From positions 2,046,001 to 2,110,000 of the forward strand of contig NZ_JASZYU010000001.1 in assembly GCF_030316825.1 (NCBI RefSeq): DNA of 64,000 nt, given 5' to 3'. Below the pieces are notes generated by a model. It worked only from the letters and a program-made list of their open reading frames with translations, searched no databases and had not been told where the DNA came from. The position numbers and the translations under genes are program-made. Source of the DNA: Variovorax fucosicus (lineage in GTDB: Bacteria; Pseudomonadota; Gammaproteobacteria; Burkholderiales; Burkholderiaceae_C). The number at the start of each line of letters is the position of its first letter. Position 1 is the first letter of the stretch. Below, piece by piece: positions 1 to 7,443 of this stretch.

Positions 1-629
1 AATGCATCGCCGGGATCCAGCAGCAGGCGCGCGCACAGGTCGATGCCCTGCTGCGAGCCGTGCACCACGAGGATTTGCTCGGCATCACAGGCCAGCCCGC
101 GCGCGCGTCGCAGATAGCCTTGAAGCGCGCGGCGCAGAGTCGCGTCGCCTTCGGGTGGGACGTAGTACAGGCTGTGCTGGTGGCGCAGTAGTTCGGCTTG
201 GTATGCGCGGCGCCAGCGCAGGGCCGGGAAGTCGCGCGAGGCCACTGCGCCGTACAGGAAGTCGATGCGGGCTGGCTCCGCGTGAGGCAATCCTGGCATT
301 TCCATGCCCGCCACCCGTCGACCGAAGGCTGACAGAGCCAGGGCAGCCTTGCCGCGGCGGTCAGAGGGGCCGGAGTGGTTTACCACTGTGGCCGGCGGAC
401 TGGCGACCCGGGCGGCCCGCCCCAGGGATGTGGCCAGAAAGCCCTCCGCGGCCAGTTGTTCGTAGGCCGCCGTCACCGTGGTGCGCGACACGCCGAGATC
501 GGCTGCCAAGGCGCGCGTCGACGGTGCCCGCGCTCCTGCCGGAAGCGTGCCATCGGCGATCTGCGCGCGCAGAAGGTCGTAGATGCGGCGGCCGGCGCCA
601 TGGCCGGTGTGAGGAGCAAACTGGACCAT
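1..629 (-). CDS. MocR/PdxR-type GntR regulator, N-terminal part (runs off left edge)
   Basis: The minus-strand frame opens at ATG 629 (MVQFAPHTG) and stays open to base 1, giving about 209 residues with no stop. Residues ~15–75 form a GntR winged helix (ADLGVSRTTVTAAYEQLAAE). A linker follows, then the start of an aminotransferase-like fold I domain (FLYGAVASRDFPALRWRRA; VVHGSQQGIDLCARLLLDPG). That two-part layout is MocR/PdxR, in which the PLP-binding domain usually senses a vitamin or amino compound; the catalytic-type lysine would lie outside the window. It diverges from paiB across an 84-bp gap and may control that unit, as MocR proteins often act on divergent neighbours. The target is inference. 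Confidence 0.85.
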   Translation of the reverse strand, partial: MVQFAPHTGHGAGRRIYDLLRAQIADGTLPAGARAPSTRALAADLGVSRTTVTAAYEQLAAEGFLATSLGRAARVASPPATVVNHSGPSDRRGKAALALSAFGRRVAGMEMPGLPHAEPARIDFLYGAVASRDFPALRWRRAYQAELLRHQHSLYYVPPEGDATLRRALQGYLRRARGLACDAEQILVVHGSQQGIDLCARLLLDPGDA

Positions 630-713
630 TAAGAATTGATAAAACTGGCACTTTCGATTGTGCCGGTTTTCGGGGACAGTCTGCGATAGCGCGCCAATGC
701 AAAGCCAAGCCCC

Positions 714-1337
714 ATGTACATCCCACCTCATTTCGCCGAGAGCCGGCCCGAACAACTGCACCGCATCCTCCGCGAGCACTCCCTGGGCACGCTTGTGACG
801 CAAGGGATGGACGGGCTGGATGCCGACCACCTGCCTTTCGAATTCGATCCTGAAGTGGGAGAGCACGGCCTGCTGTCGGCCCACGTTGCCCGCGCGAACC
901 CGCTTTGGCAACGCTGCCCCACGGGAAGCCCTGTCATGGTGATCTTTCGCGGCGCACAGGCCTACATCTCGCCCAACTGGTACCCGAGCAAGCAGGAGTC
1001 GCATCGCCTGGTGCCAACCTGGAACTACGAGGTAGTGCACGCGCACGGCGTACTGACCGTGCACGACGATGAGCGCTTCGTGCGCCGTATCGTCGCGCGC
1101 CTGACGCGGCTGCACGAGGCGGCCGAACCCAGGCCGTGGAAGATGGGTGACTCGGCGCAGGAGTTCATCGATAGCATGCTGCGCAATATCGTGGGCATTG
1201 AGATCGCCGTCACTTCGCTGGTGGGCAAGTCCAAGCTGAGTCAGAACCGCGAGGGGCGTGATCTCGTCGGCGCGGCCGACACATTGGAGGCGCGTGGCCA
1301 CGGCGAACTGGCCGAACTGATGCGCCCGGCCGACTGA
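714..1337 (+). CDS. FMN-binding negative transcriptional regulator family protein (PaiB-like)
   Basis: 207 residues, usual length for the PaiB/FMN-binding split-barrel family. It starts MYIPPHFAE, typical of the family, and carries the conserved stretches FRGAQAYISPNWYPSK and VPTWNYEVVHAHG around the flavin site. In Bacillus PaiB is linked to control of sporulation and protease genes with the acetyltransferase PaiA; no paiA is seen here. It lies directly downstream of a divergent MocR regulator and 11 nt before a small monooxygenase-like ORF, so it probably belongs to a paiB–ABM–lysE unit. Biochemical role in this organism is unknown. Confidence 0.88.
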   Translation: MYIPPHFAESRPEQLHRILREHSLGTLVTQGMDGLDADHLPFEFDPEVGEHGLLSAHVARANPLWQRCPTGSPVMVIFRGAQAYISPNWYPSKQESHRLVPTWNYEVVHAHGVLTVHDDERFVRRIVARLTRLHEAAEPRPWKMGDSAQEFIDSMLRNIVGIEIAVTSLVGKSKLSQNREGRDLVGAADTLEARGHGELAELMRPAD

Positions 1338-1348
1338 ATGGACGACCC

Positions 1349-1705
1349 ATGTACACATCGACCTTCACGTTCGCCAAGCGCCAGTACGACGACGAGTTCC
1401 ACGCGTTGGACAACGTCATAGCGCAGATTGCCAAGTCCATCCCCGGCTACCTGGGCGAAGAGACTTGGGAGAACCCGGCGACTGGCCTGATTTCCAACGT
1501 GTACTACTGGGACACGATGGATTCCCTTCGTCGGCTGATCGACCACCCGGCGCACATCAAGGCGAAGCAGCGACAGGCACGTTGGCTCAACGGGTATCAG
1601 ATCGTCATCGCACAGGTGCTCAGATCCTATGGCGGTGGTGGAATCGCGCACCCGCTGGCTCAATCCGCACTGGTTGCGAACCACTCAGACTCGCGCACCG
1701 AGTAG
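1349..1705 (+). CDS. Antibiotic biosynthesis monooxygenase-like (ABM) small protein
   Basis: 118 residues with the pattern of a dimeric alpha/beta-barrel ABM fold: an opening strand (MYTSTFTFAKR), a long helix, GYLGEETWENP, then YYWDTMDSLRRLIDHPAHIKAK, where heme-degrading and quinol-oxidising relatives have the W/D-L-xx-H signature. The last ~15 residues (ALVANHSDSRTE) look unstructured. It follows paiB by 11 nt and precedes lysE by 45 nt, suggesting cotranscription. The substrate cannot be read from sequence. Confidence 0.75.
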   Translation: MYTSTFTFAKRQYDDEFHALDNVIAQIAKSIPGYLGEETWENPATGLISNVYYWDTMDSLRRLIDHPAHIKAKQRQARWLNGYQIVIAQVLRSYGGGGIAHPLAQSALVANHSDSRTE

Positions 1706-1750
1706 GTTCGACAACTCGATACCCACCCAGCAGCAACACCCCTTACTCCC

Positions 1751-2371
1751 ATGTCATTCCTCGCCTTCTTGCTCACGGCCGTCGTTTTGGCCGTTACTCC
1801 AGGCCCGGGCATTGCCTACGTGGTCGCGCGCACCGTGGCTGGAGGTCGGACGGAGGGCTTGGCTTCGTGCCTGGGCACCGGCATCGGCGGCATGCTCCAT
1901 GTTGCCGCTGCGGCCCTTGGCCTGTCGCTGCTGATTGCGCAATCGGCCATGGCTTTCAACCTGGTCAAGTACCTGGGCGCGGCCTATCTGGTCTATCTGG
2001 GCCTTCGCCTGATGCTGCGCAAGGAGCAGCATTCCACGGTCGAGCGTGTCGCTCCGCAGGGTGCGCGGCGTGCGCTGTTCGAGGGCGTTGCCGTTGAGGC
2101 CCTGAACGTCAAGACTGCGCTTTTCTTCCTGGCCTTTCTGCCGCAGTTCGTTTCACCCTCCGAGCCCCTCGTCTCTCAACTTGTGCTTCTGGGTACCACG
2201 TGCGTCGCGCTCAACACGCTCGTTGACGTGGTTGCGGTGGTCGCCGCGGATCGCCTGCTCCAGTCGGGCCCAGCACGTGCCGCGCGCGCACGACTGATGA
2301 CACGAACCTCGGGCATCACCATGGTGGGATTGGGCGCCTTCTTGGCGCTGGCAAGGCGAGAAGCGCAGTGA
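1751..2371 (+). CDS. LysE/RhtB family amino-acid exporter
   Basis: 206 residues, typical for the LysE superfamily of inner-membrane exporters. The N-terminus MSFLAFLLTAVVLAVTPGPGIAYVVART carries the hallmark TPGP motif in the first membrane helix. About six hydrophobic segments follow, with the conserved LNVKTALFFLAFLPQF region near residue 115–135. It is the last gene of the paiB–ABM–lysE series and is followed by a strong bidirectional terminator. The exported amino acid is not predictable; control by the nearby MocR protein is a reasonable guess. Confidence 0.9.
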   Translation: MSFLAFLLTAVVLAVTPGPGIAYVVARTVAGGRTEGLASCLGTGIGGMLHVAAAALGLSLLIAQSAMAFNLVKYLGAAYLVYLGLRLMLRKEQHSTVERVAPQGARRALFEGVAVEALNVKTALFFLAFLPQFVSPSEPLVSQLVLLGTTCVALNTLVDVVAVVAADRLLQSGPARAARARLMTRTSGITMVGLGAFLALARREAQ

Positions 2372-2380
2372 CCGGAAAAC

Positions 2381-2407
2381 AAAAAGGCTCCCGAGGGAGC
2401 CTTTTTT
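2381..2407. terminator. Bidirectional rho-independent terminator between lysE and the RNA-binding protein
   Basis: A 12-bp perfect stem (AAAAAGGCTCCC with GGGAGCCTTTTT) closes a 2-nt gap-like loop and is flanked by an A run on the left and a T run on the right. It can therefore end transcription from both converging genes. Confidence 0.9.
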
Positions 2408-2432
2408 GCATGCGTCGAAAGACGCTGGATGG

Positions 2433-2981
2433 TCAGTAACCGCTGTTGCCGCCGTTGTTGTTGCCGCCGCCGTAGCCGCCGCCACTGCGACCACCACCGC
2501 CGCCGCGCGGGCCGGCGCCGTACGGGCTGCGGAAACCGCCATCGCCGCCGCCGCCACCACCGCCATAGCCGCCGCCACCGCTGCGGCCACCACCGCCGCC
2601 GCCGTAGCCACCACCACCGCCGCTGCGGCCGCCGCCACCCGCGCCACCGCCGCCGTAGCCGCCACCACCACCGCCGTAACCACCACCGCCGCCGCCACCA
2701 CCATAGCCGCCGGTGCGGGGCGGGCGTGCTTCCATCGGGCGTGCTTCGTTCACGACGACGCTGCGGCCGCCAAGCGGCTGGCCGTTCATGCCGCTGATGG
2801 CGGCTTGCGCTTCGGCATCACTGCCCATCTCGACGAAACCAAAGCCCTTGGAGCGGCCGGTGTCGCGCTCCATCATGACTTTGGCGCTGGTCACCGCGCC
2901 GAATTGGCCGAAGGCCTGCTCGAGGTCACCGTCGCGAACCGAATAAGGCAGGTTGCCGACGTACAGTTTGTTGCCCATCAC
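2433..2981 (-). CDS. RRM-type RNA-binding protein with long glycine-rich tail
   Basis: 182 residues. Residues 1–80 are one RNA recognition motif with RNP2-like LYVGNLPYSV and RNP1-like SKGFGFVEM. Residues ~95–182 are a low-complexity tail of Gly with interspersed Tyr, Arg and Ser, like the cold-inducible glycine-rich RBPs of cyanobacteria and plants. The start ATG at 2981 has a clear AGGAG 7–8 nt upstream. Such proteins are often cold-induced RNA chaperones; that role is family knowledge, not shown here. The tail produces long spurious Ala/Arg-rich frames on the opposite strand. Confidence 0.93.
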   Translation of the reverse strand: MMGNKLYVGNLPYSVRDGDLEQAFGQFGAVTSAKVMMERDTGRSKGFGFVEMGSDAEAQAAISGMNGQPLGGRSVVVNEARPMEARPPRTGGYGGGGGGGGYGGGGGGYGGGGAGGGGRSGGGGGYGGGGGGRSGGGGYGGGGGGGDGGFRSPYGAGPRGGGGGRSGGGYGGGNNNGGNSGY

Positions 2982-3113
2982 GGGACTCCTATAAACACAT
3001 CAAAGAAAGCGATGGAGTCCCGACAGCACAACCAACATTGAATCGCTGAGTCGCGCGAAACTGACCGATCACCCGAATGCGTCTTCCAGTATTTTGCGGA
3101 GGGACGCCCGTTC

Positions 3114-3142
3114 ATTATGAGTGAAATATCAAACACGCAAAA
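3114..3142 (-). promoter_or_regulatory. Candidate sigma-70 promoter of the RNA-binding protein gene, with adjacent hairpin
   Basis: On the minus strand, CATAAT (3119–3114) lies 17 bp from TTTTGC (3142–3137). A start about 7 nt downstream would leave a ~125-nt 5' UTR before the gene at 2981, a length often seen for cold-shock genes. Immediately upstream of the -35 is an imperfect inverted repeat: 3143–3154 pairs with 3170–3182, 12 bp with one bulged A. The remainder of 2982–3236 shows no gene. Confidence 0.4.
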
Positions 3143-3202
3143 CGGAATTTGCGGCCTGGGCCATGCCGTCCGCAAAATTCCGGGAGCCAGCGCCCACTCA
3201 CA

Positions 3203-3229
3203 TTGCATGCCGCCTCATCGGGCTAGAAT
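3203..3229 (+). promoter_or_regulatory. Candidate promoter of the manganese-riboswitch transcript
   Basis: TAGAAT at 3224–3229 is a good -10; TTGCAT at 3203–3208 is a possible -35, with a short 15-bp spacer. The predicted start near 3236 falls at the first base of the riboswitch P1 helix, which supports the assignment. Confidence 0.5.
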
Positions 3230-3236
3230 CCTCGCT

Positions 3237-3405
3237 GTCATTGGGGAGTAGCCGCCTTCCATCGCGAGAAGGGCTTGCGTCAACAGACTTGTCCTGCAAC
3301 CCAGCAGAACATGGCGCAAACAGTGTTCCACCTGGCGAGACCTTTGACTGTGCAACTTCGGGAATATGGCCGAAGGTGTTGCACGGTCAATTGCGTCCTT
3401 CGGCC
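3237..3405 (+). promoter_or_regulatory. yybP-ykoY manganese riboswitch plus expression platform
   Basis: Three blocks diagnostic of the yybP-ykoY family occur in order: GGGGAGTAGCC (3243–3253), GCGTCAACAGACT (about 3278–3290) and GGCGAGACCTTTGAC (3334–3348). P1 can form between GTCA 3237–3240 and TGAC 3345–3348. Downstream, two mutually exclusive hairpins share 3370–3376. Hairpin I pairs 3350–3361 with 3370–3384; hairpin II pairs GGCCGAAGG 3368–3376 perfectly with 3397–3405, ending one base before the AAGGAA ribosome site at 3407–3412. This suggests translational switching by Mn2+. Which hairpin is the ON state is inference: hairpin I stacks on ligand-stabilised P1 and would leave the ribosome site clear. 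Confidence 0.9.
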
Positions 3406-3421
3406 CAAGGAACCTCACGTC

Positions 3422-3982
3422 ATGGAAGCTTTTCTGGTTGCCACCGGCATCGTCGCGCTCGCCGAAATGGGCGACAAGACTCAACTGCTGGCGCTCGTGC
3501 TCGCCGCACGCTTTCGCAAGCCCTGGCCGATCGTGCTGGGCATCTTCGCCGCCACCATCGTCAACCACGCGCTGGCCGGCGCGGTCGGCACCTGGGTCAC
3601 GCACTGGCTCGGGCCGACCACGCTGCGCTGGATCCTCGGCGGATCCTTCATCGCCATGGCGATCTGGGTGCTGATCCCGGACAAGCTCGACGACGACGAA
3701 GCCGGCAAAAGCTCGCACTTCGGCGTGTTCGGCACCACGGTCATCGCGTTCTTCCTGGCCGAGATGGGGGACAAGACCCAGATCGCGACCGTGATGCTCG
3801 CCGCCCGTTTCGTGCACGACTACGTCTGGGTCGTGGCCGGCACCACGCTGGGCATGATGCTGGCCAACGCGCCCGTGGTCTTTCTCGGCGAACGCATCAT
3901 GCGTCGCGTGCCGATCAAGCTGGTGCACGGCATCTCCGCCGTGATCTTCCTGATCCTCGGCCTCGTGATGATCGCCGGCTGA
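3422..3982 (+). CDS. TMEM165/GDT1 (UPF0016) family cation transporter, probable Mn2+ exporter
   Basis: 186 residues, six hydrophobic segments arranged as two inverted repeats. Each repeat carries the family signature E-x-G-D-K-[ST]: ALAEMGDKTQLLAL near residue 11 and LAEMGDKTQIATVML near residue 110. These acidic residues form the cation path in UPF0016 proteins, which move Mn2+ or Ca2+ across membranes. ATG 3422 is chosen because AAGGAA lies 9 nt upstream and the family begins just before the first repeat. Its yybP-ykoY leader fits a manganese-efflux role switched on by excess Mn2+. Confidence 0.92.
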   Translation: MEAFLVATGIVALAEMGDKTQLLALVLAARFRKPWPIVLGIFAATIVNHALAGAVGTWVTHWLGPTTLRWILGGSFIAMAIWVLIPDKLDDDEAGKSSHFGVFGTTVIAFFLAEMGDKTQIATVMLAARFVHDYVWVVAGTTLGMMLANAPVVFLGERIMRRVPIKLVHGISAVIFLILGLVMIAG

Positions 3983-3990
3983 CCGGCGGC

Positions 3991-3996
3991 TATACT
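3991..3996 (+). promoter_or_regulatory. -10 element for the metX leader transcript
   Basis: TATACT lies about 7 nt before the first base of the SAM-II fold, so the RNA would begin at or near its P1 helix. No convincing -35 is seen; the position falls over the 3' end of the preceding gene. Confidence 0.5.
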
Positions 3997-4000
3997 TCCA

Positions 4001-4050
4001 CTGCGCCGATTTGCTACAGCTTGCGGGCGCTTAACAAATTCAGCTAAAGA
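4001..4050 (+). promoter_or_regulatory. SAM-II (SAM-alpha) type S-adenosylmethionine riboswitch
   Basis: The stretch follows the compact H-type pseudoknot of SAM-II. P1 is GCGC 4003–4006 with GCGC 4027–4030. The P2 pseudoknot is ATTTG 4009–4013 with CAAAT 4035–4039. The conserved 3' box AGCTAAAG lies at 4042–4049, and the loop segment before P1' (CTTGCGGGCGC) also fits. It sits directly upstream of metX, the classical SAM-II target, where SAM binding reduces methionine synthesis. The family is best known from alphaproteobacteria; recognition here is by eye, from the alignable core. Confidence 0.82.
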
Positions 4051-4060
4051 CCGTGGCCGA

Positions 4061-4093
4061 CCCGGCTCGTTTTTTGGCGAGGCCGGGTTTTTT
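4061..4093 (+). terminator. Intrinsic terminator/attenuator abutting the metX start codon
   Basis: CCCGGCTCG (4061–4069) pairs with CGAGGCCGGG (4078–4087, one bulged G), followed by six T's up to the base before ATG 4095. The only Shine–Dalgarno-like GAGG (4079–4082) lies inside the 3' arm. The same hairpin could therefore stop transcription and hide the ribosome site. It is placed right behind the SAM-II aptamer. Confidence 0.75.
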
Positions 4094-4094
4094 C

Positions 4095-5234
4095 ATGTCT
4101 TTTGAAGTCGTTCCACAGTCGATGTCCTTCGCGGGCCCGCTGCCCATGCGCAGCGGCACGTCGATCGCCGACTACACGCTGGCCTACGAGACCTACGGCA
4201 CGCTCAATGCGGACAAGAGCAACGCGGTGTTGGTCTGCCATGCGCTCAATGCCGACCATCATGTGGCGGGCAGCTATGCGGGCCAGGCGAAATCCGAGGG
4301 CTGGTGGGACAACATGATCGGCCCCGGCAAGCCGGTCGACACCGACCGCTTCTTCGTGATCGGCGTCAACAACCTCGGCTCCTGCTTCGGCTCGACCGGG
4401 CCGATGCACACCAACCCGCAATCGGGCCGCGTCTACGGCGCCGACTTTCCGGTCGTCACGGTCGAAGACTGGGTCGACGCGCAGGCCGGCCTGCTCGACG
4501 CGCTCGGCATCCAGACTCTCGCGGCCGTGATGGGCGGCAGCCTCGGCGGCATGCAGGCATTGAGCTGGACGCTGCAGTACCCCGAGCGCGTGCGCCATGC
4601 CGTGGTGGTGGCCAGCGCGCCGAACCTCACGGCCGAGAACATCGCCTTCAACGAGGTCGCGCGCCGCGCGATCGTGACCGACCCGGACTTCAACGGCGGC
4701 CATTTCTACGAGCACGGCGTGGTGCCCAAGCGGGGCCTGCGCATCGCCCGCATGATCGGGCACATCACCTACCTCAGCGACGACGTGATGAACGAGAAAT
4801 TCGGCCGCATGCTGCGCAGCGCGGTCGAGGGCGAAGTGGCCGGCACGGCCTACCGGTATTCGACGCAGGAGGTGGAGTTCCAGATCGAAAGCTATCTGCG
4901 CTACCAGGGCGACAAGTTCAGCGAATACTTCGACGCCAACACCTACCTGCTGATCACGCGCGCGCTCGACTACTTCGACCCCGCACGCTCCTTCGGCGGC
5001 AACCTGACCGAGGCACTGGCGCGGGCCTCTGCCAGGTTCCTGCTCGTGAGCTTCACGACCGACTGGCGGTTCTCGCCCGCGCGCAGCCGCGAACTGGTGA
5101 AGGCACTGCTCGACAACCGGCGCAGCGTGAGCTACGCCGAGATCGACGCGCCGCACGGCCACGACGCGTTCCTGCTCGACGACGCGCGCTACCACGGCGT
5201 GGTGCGTTCCTACTTCGAGAGGATTGCGCTGTGA
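4095..5234 (+). CDS. metX: Homoserine O-acyltransferase (MetX)
   Basis: 379 residues, alpha/beta-hydrolase fold. It acylates L-homoserine from acetyl-CoA or succinyl-CoA, the committed step to methionine. The nucleophile elbow is [13 protein letters not shown] (Ser near residue 155); the early motif is [14 protein letters not shown]; the [10 protein letters not shown] and GSCFGSTGP stretches are typical of MetX; the terminal His is in [15 protein letters not shown] 4095 is preferred over an in-frame GTG at 4053 that would read through the terminator hairpin. It overlaps metW by 4 nt, the usual metXW pair. In several proteobacteria this pair makes O-succinylhomoserine, so the acyl donor is open. 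Confidence 0.96.
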   Translation: MSFEVVPQSMSFAGPLPMRSGTSIADYTLAYETYGTLNADKSNAVLVCHALNADHHVAGSYAGQAKSEGWWDNMIGPGKPVDTDRFFVIGVNNLGSCFGSTGPMHTNPQSGRVYGADFPVVTVEDWVDAQAGLLDALGIQTLAAVMGGSLGGMQALSWTLQYPERVRHAVVVASAPNLTAENIAFNEVARRAIVTDPDFNGGHFYEHGVVPKRGLRIARMIGHITYLSDDVMNEKFGRMLRSAVEGEVAGTAYRYSTQEVEFQIESYLRYQGDKFSEYFDANTYLLITRALDYFDPARSFGGNLTEALARASARFLLVSFTTDWRFSPARSRELVKALLDNRRSVSYAEIDAPHGHDAFLLDDARYHGVVRSYFERIAL

Positions 5235-5815
5235 GCGACCTGGCGACCCAACAGCTCATCGCCCGCCTGGTGCCCCGCGGCGCGCGCGTGCTCGATCTCG
5301 GCTGCGGCGACGGCGCCATGCTCGACCTGCTGCAGCGCGAGCGCGGCTGCAGCGGCTACGGCGTCGAGATTGCCGACGGCAACGTGCTGCAGTGCATTCG
5401 CCGCGGCGTCGACGTGATCCAGCTCAATCTCGACGAAGGCCTCGCGATGTTCGATGACGCCTCGTTCGACGTGGTGCTGCAGATCGATACCCTGCAGCAT
5501 CTGCGCAATGCCGAGATCATGCTGCGCGAGACCGCGCGCGTGGGCCGCACCGGCATCGTCGCGTTCCCCAATTTCGCGCACTGGCCCAATCGACTCAGCG
5601 TGGCGCGCGGCCGCATGCCCGTGACGCGACGGCTGCCCTACCAGTGGTACGACACGCCCAACATCCGCGTCGGCACCTTCAAGGACTTCGAGGTGCTCGC
5701 GCAACGCAACAAGCTGCGGCTGCTCGATGCCTTCGGCCTGCAGGAAGGGCGCGAAGTGCGCTGGCTGCCGAACGCGCGTGCCGGCACCGCGGTGTTCAAG
5801 TTCGAGCGCACCTGA
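5231..5815 (+). CDS. metW: Methionine biosynthesis protein MetW
   Basis: 194 residues, class I SAM-methyltransferase-like fold with [15 protein letters not shown] as the SAM-binding loop and [11 protein letters not shown] as motif II. MetW is needed together with MetX for full homoserine acyltransferase activity in several proteobacteria. The GTG start at 5231 overlaps the metX stop (GTGA), indicating translational coupling. [21 protein letters not shown] is a strongly conserved MetW stretch. It shares the SAM-II leader with metX. Confidence 0.95.
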   Translation: MSDLATQQLIARLVPRGARVLDLGCGDGAMLDLLQRERGCSGYGVEIADGNVLQCIRRGVDVIQLNLDEGLAMFDDASFDVVLQIDTLQHLRNAEIMLRETARVGRTGIVAFPNFAHWPNRLSVARGRMPVTRRLPYQWYDTPNIRVGTFKDFEVLAQRNKLRLLDAFGLQEGREVRWLPNARAGTAVFKFERT

Positions 5816-5819
5816 CGCG

Positions 5820-6407
5820 GTGCCTTTCACGCTCGCCGCACCGCTGCACAGCGAGCTCGTGATTCGCAAGAGCCGCTTCATCGGCTGCGTGCAGCCGGTG
5901 GCCGACCGGGCGGCCGCGCTCGCGGTGGTCGACGCATTGCGCGTGGCCCATCCCGGCGCGGCCCATGTCTGCTGGGCCCTGATGGCCGGCGGGCAGTCCG
6001 CGGCCAACGACGACGGCGAGCCCGGCGGCACCGCCGGCCGACCCATGCTCGAAGTGCTGCGCCACCAGCAGCTCGAAGGCGTGCTCGCAACCGTGGTGCG
6101 CTACTTCGGCGGCGTGAAGCTCGGCGCCGGTGGCCTGGTGCGTGCGTACACCGATGCCATCGCGCAGGCACTGCTCGGCGCGGCGCTGGTGCCGCTCGTG
6201 GCGCAGCGCGTGCTGCGCTGTGCCGTGCCCTATGCGCTGGAGGGGCTGGTGCGGCGCGAACTGGCGGCTGCGGCCGGCGTGCTCGACGAGGTGCGGCACG
6301 ACAGCCTCGTCCACTTCATGCTCGTGCTGCCTGCGCCGGCCGCTCCGGCCTTCATCGCCCGCCTCGACGATGCTGCGCAAGGGCGCGTCGTCTGGCAGCC
6401 GGCGTAA
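5820..6407 (+). CDS. yigZ: IMPACT/YigZ family protein
   Basis: 195 residues. The N-terminal UPF0029/Impact domain has KSRFIGCVQPV, ANDDGEPGGTAGRPML and RYFGGVKLGAGGLVRAY, all family signatures. The C-terminal ~70 residues match the DUF1949 ferredoxin-like domain. Eukaryotic IMPACT modulates translation control through GCN1; the bacterial role is unknown, possibly ribosome-related. GTG 5820 is the first suitable start after the metW stop. Its last 56 bp overlap, tail to tail, the ion-channel gene on the other strand. Confidence 0.9.
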   Translation: MPFTLAAPLHSELVIRKSRFIGCVQPVADRAAALAVVDALRVAHPGAAHVCWALMAGGQSAANDDGEPGGTAGRPMLEVLRHQQLEGVLATVVRYFGGVKLGAGGLVRAYTDAIAQALLGAALVPLVAQRVLRCAVPYALEGLVRRELAAAAGVLDEVRHDSLVHFMLVLPAPAAPAFIARLDDAAQGRVVWQPA

Positions 6408-7272
6408 GGCGGCGGGGGGCAACCGGGGGCGGGGCATCGGGGCCGGTGGCCGCCAGCAGGCCACGCGATGGCAGCAGCACAGGTTCACCGTCCGGCCCGC
6501 GACGCGCCATTTCAGCGGTCACGATGCCGGTCGGCACCGCGAGCACACCCCAGCCGAGCAGCATCATCACGGAGGCGATGAAGCGGCCCAGGTCGGTCTT
6601 CGGCACTAGGTCGCCGAAGCCGACCGTGGCCATGGTCGAGATCGCCCAGTACACGGCCACCGGAATGCTGGTGAAGCCATGCGTCGGCCCTTCGACCACA
6701 TAGATCAGCGTGCCCATCACCAGCACCACGAGCATGACGAAGCCGACGAACACGGTGATCTTGCGGCGGCTCGCCGCGACCGCCGTGACCAGCATGCGGT
6801 ACTCGGCCGAATAGCGCGACAGCTTGAAGATGCGGAACACGCGCAGCAACCGCAGGATGCGCACGTCGATCAGGTACGAGGCCTCGGGCACCAGCACCAC
6901 CAGAAAGGTCGGCAGCAGCGCGAGCAGATCGATCACGCCATAGAAGCTCATCGCGTAACGCAGCGGCCGCTGAACGCAAGCGAGTCGGCCCAGGTACTCG
7001 AGCGTGAACAGCCCGGTGAACACCCATTCGAGCAGGCTGAAGGCGCTGCCCCAGCGCGCGCGAATCGGCTGCACGCTGTCGAGGATGACGACGGCCACGC
7101 TGGCCAGGATCACCGCGATCAGCACCAGGTCGAACAGGCGGCCGGCGCGCGTTCCGGATTCGAAGATCACCGAAAAGAGCACGCCGCGCCAGCCCTTGTC
7201 GGGCTTGCCGAAGCGCGCGTCGTCGTCCGTCGTGGCTGCGGCAGGCGAAGCGGAGGGTGCGAGGATCGACAT
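6352..7272 (-). CDS. Voltage-gated-type potassium/ion channel (6 TM)
   Basis: 306 residues from ATG 7272 (MSILAPSASP). There are six membrane segments. S4 is RILRLLRVFRIFKLSRY, with arginines every third residue. The pore helix is followed by the selectivity filter TVGFGD at residues 216–221; a G-F-G filter in place of G-Y-G is also common in K+ channels. The first ~40 residues are cytoplasmic, and the C-terminal tail after S6 is Pro/Arg-rich and short, without an RCK domain. An in-frame upstream start at 7326 is possible; neither start has a clear ribosome site. It diverges from bactofilin. Confidence 0.88.
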   Translation of the reverse strand: MSILAPSASPAAATTDDDARFGKPDKGWRGVLFSVIFESGTRAGRLFDLVLIAVILASVAVVILDSVQPIRARWGSAFSLLEWVFTGLFTLEYLGRLACVQRPLRYAMSFYGVIDLLALLPTFLVVLVPEASYLIDVRILRLLRVFRIFKLSRYSAEYRMLVTAVAASRRKITVFVGFVMLVVLVMGTLIYVVEGPTHGFTSIPVAVYWAISTMATVGFGDLVPKTDLGRFIASVMMLLGWGVLAVPTGIVTAEMARRGPDGEPVLLPSRGLLAATGPDAPPPVAPRRLTPAARRRALAQHRRGGR

Positions 7273-7365
7273 GCGGGTGATTGTCGACGTGTCGGGTGCT
7301 GCCGCGTGATCCGGTGCGCAACGCAACCTTAAGTACCCAGACCGCCTGTTTTTCGATTTATTCAG

Positions 7366-7402
7366 TTACGCATCTTTCGCAATGAAGTGCCGCGATGCGT
7401 AA
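7366..7402 (+). promoter_or_regulatory. Inverted repeat upstream of bactofilin
   Basis: TTACGCATC (7366–7374) and GATGCGTAA (7394–7402) are perfect 9-nt arms separated by 19 nt. They lie in the 171-bp divergent region between the channel and bactofilin genes, 42 nt before the bactofilin start. It could be an operator or a 5'-UTR hairpin; there is no T run, so it is not an intrinsic terminator. Confidence 0.35.
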
Positions 7403-7443
7403 GCGCGTTCTTACGATAGTCCTCTTTCTTGAGGAGCTCCCTT

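Noticed and set aside
2-853. Long plus-strand ORF at the left edge
   Set aside because: Arg/Pro-rich antisense shadow of the MocR regulator, whose minus-strand translation has clear GntR and aminotransferase-like motifs; it also runs into paiB in the wrong frame.
2406-3041. Ala/Thr- and His/Arg-rich ORFs opposite the RNA-binding protein
   Set aside because: Artefacts of the GGN-codon tail of the RRM protein read on the other strand.
4053-4094. GTG start for metX at 4053
   Set aside because: It would place a terminator hairpin inside the coding sequence and add residues not expected in MetX; kept only as a possible leader-translation option.
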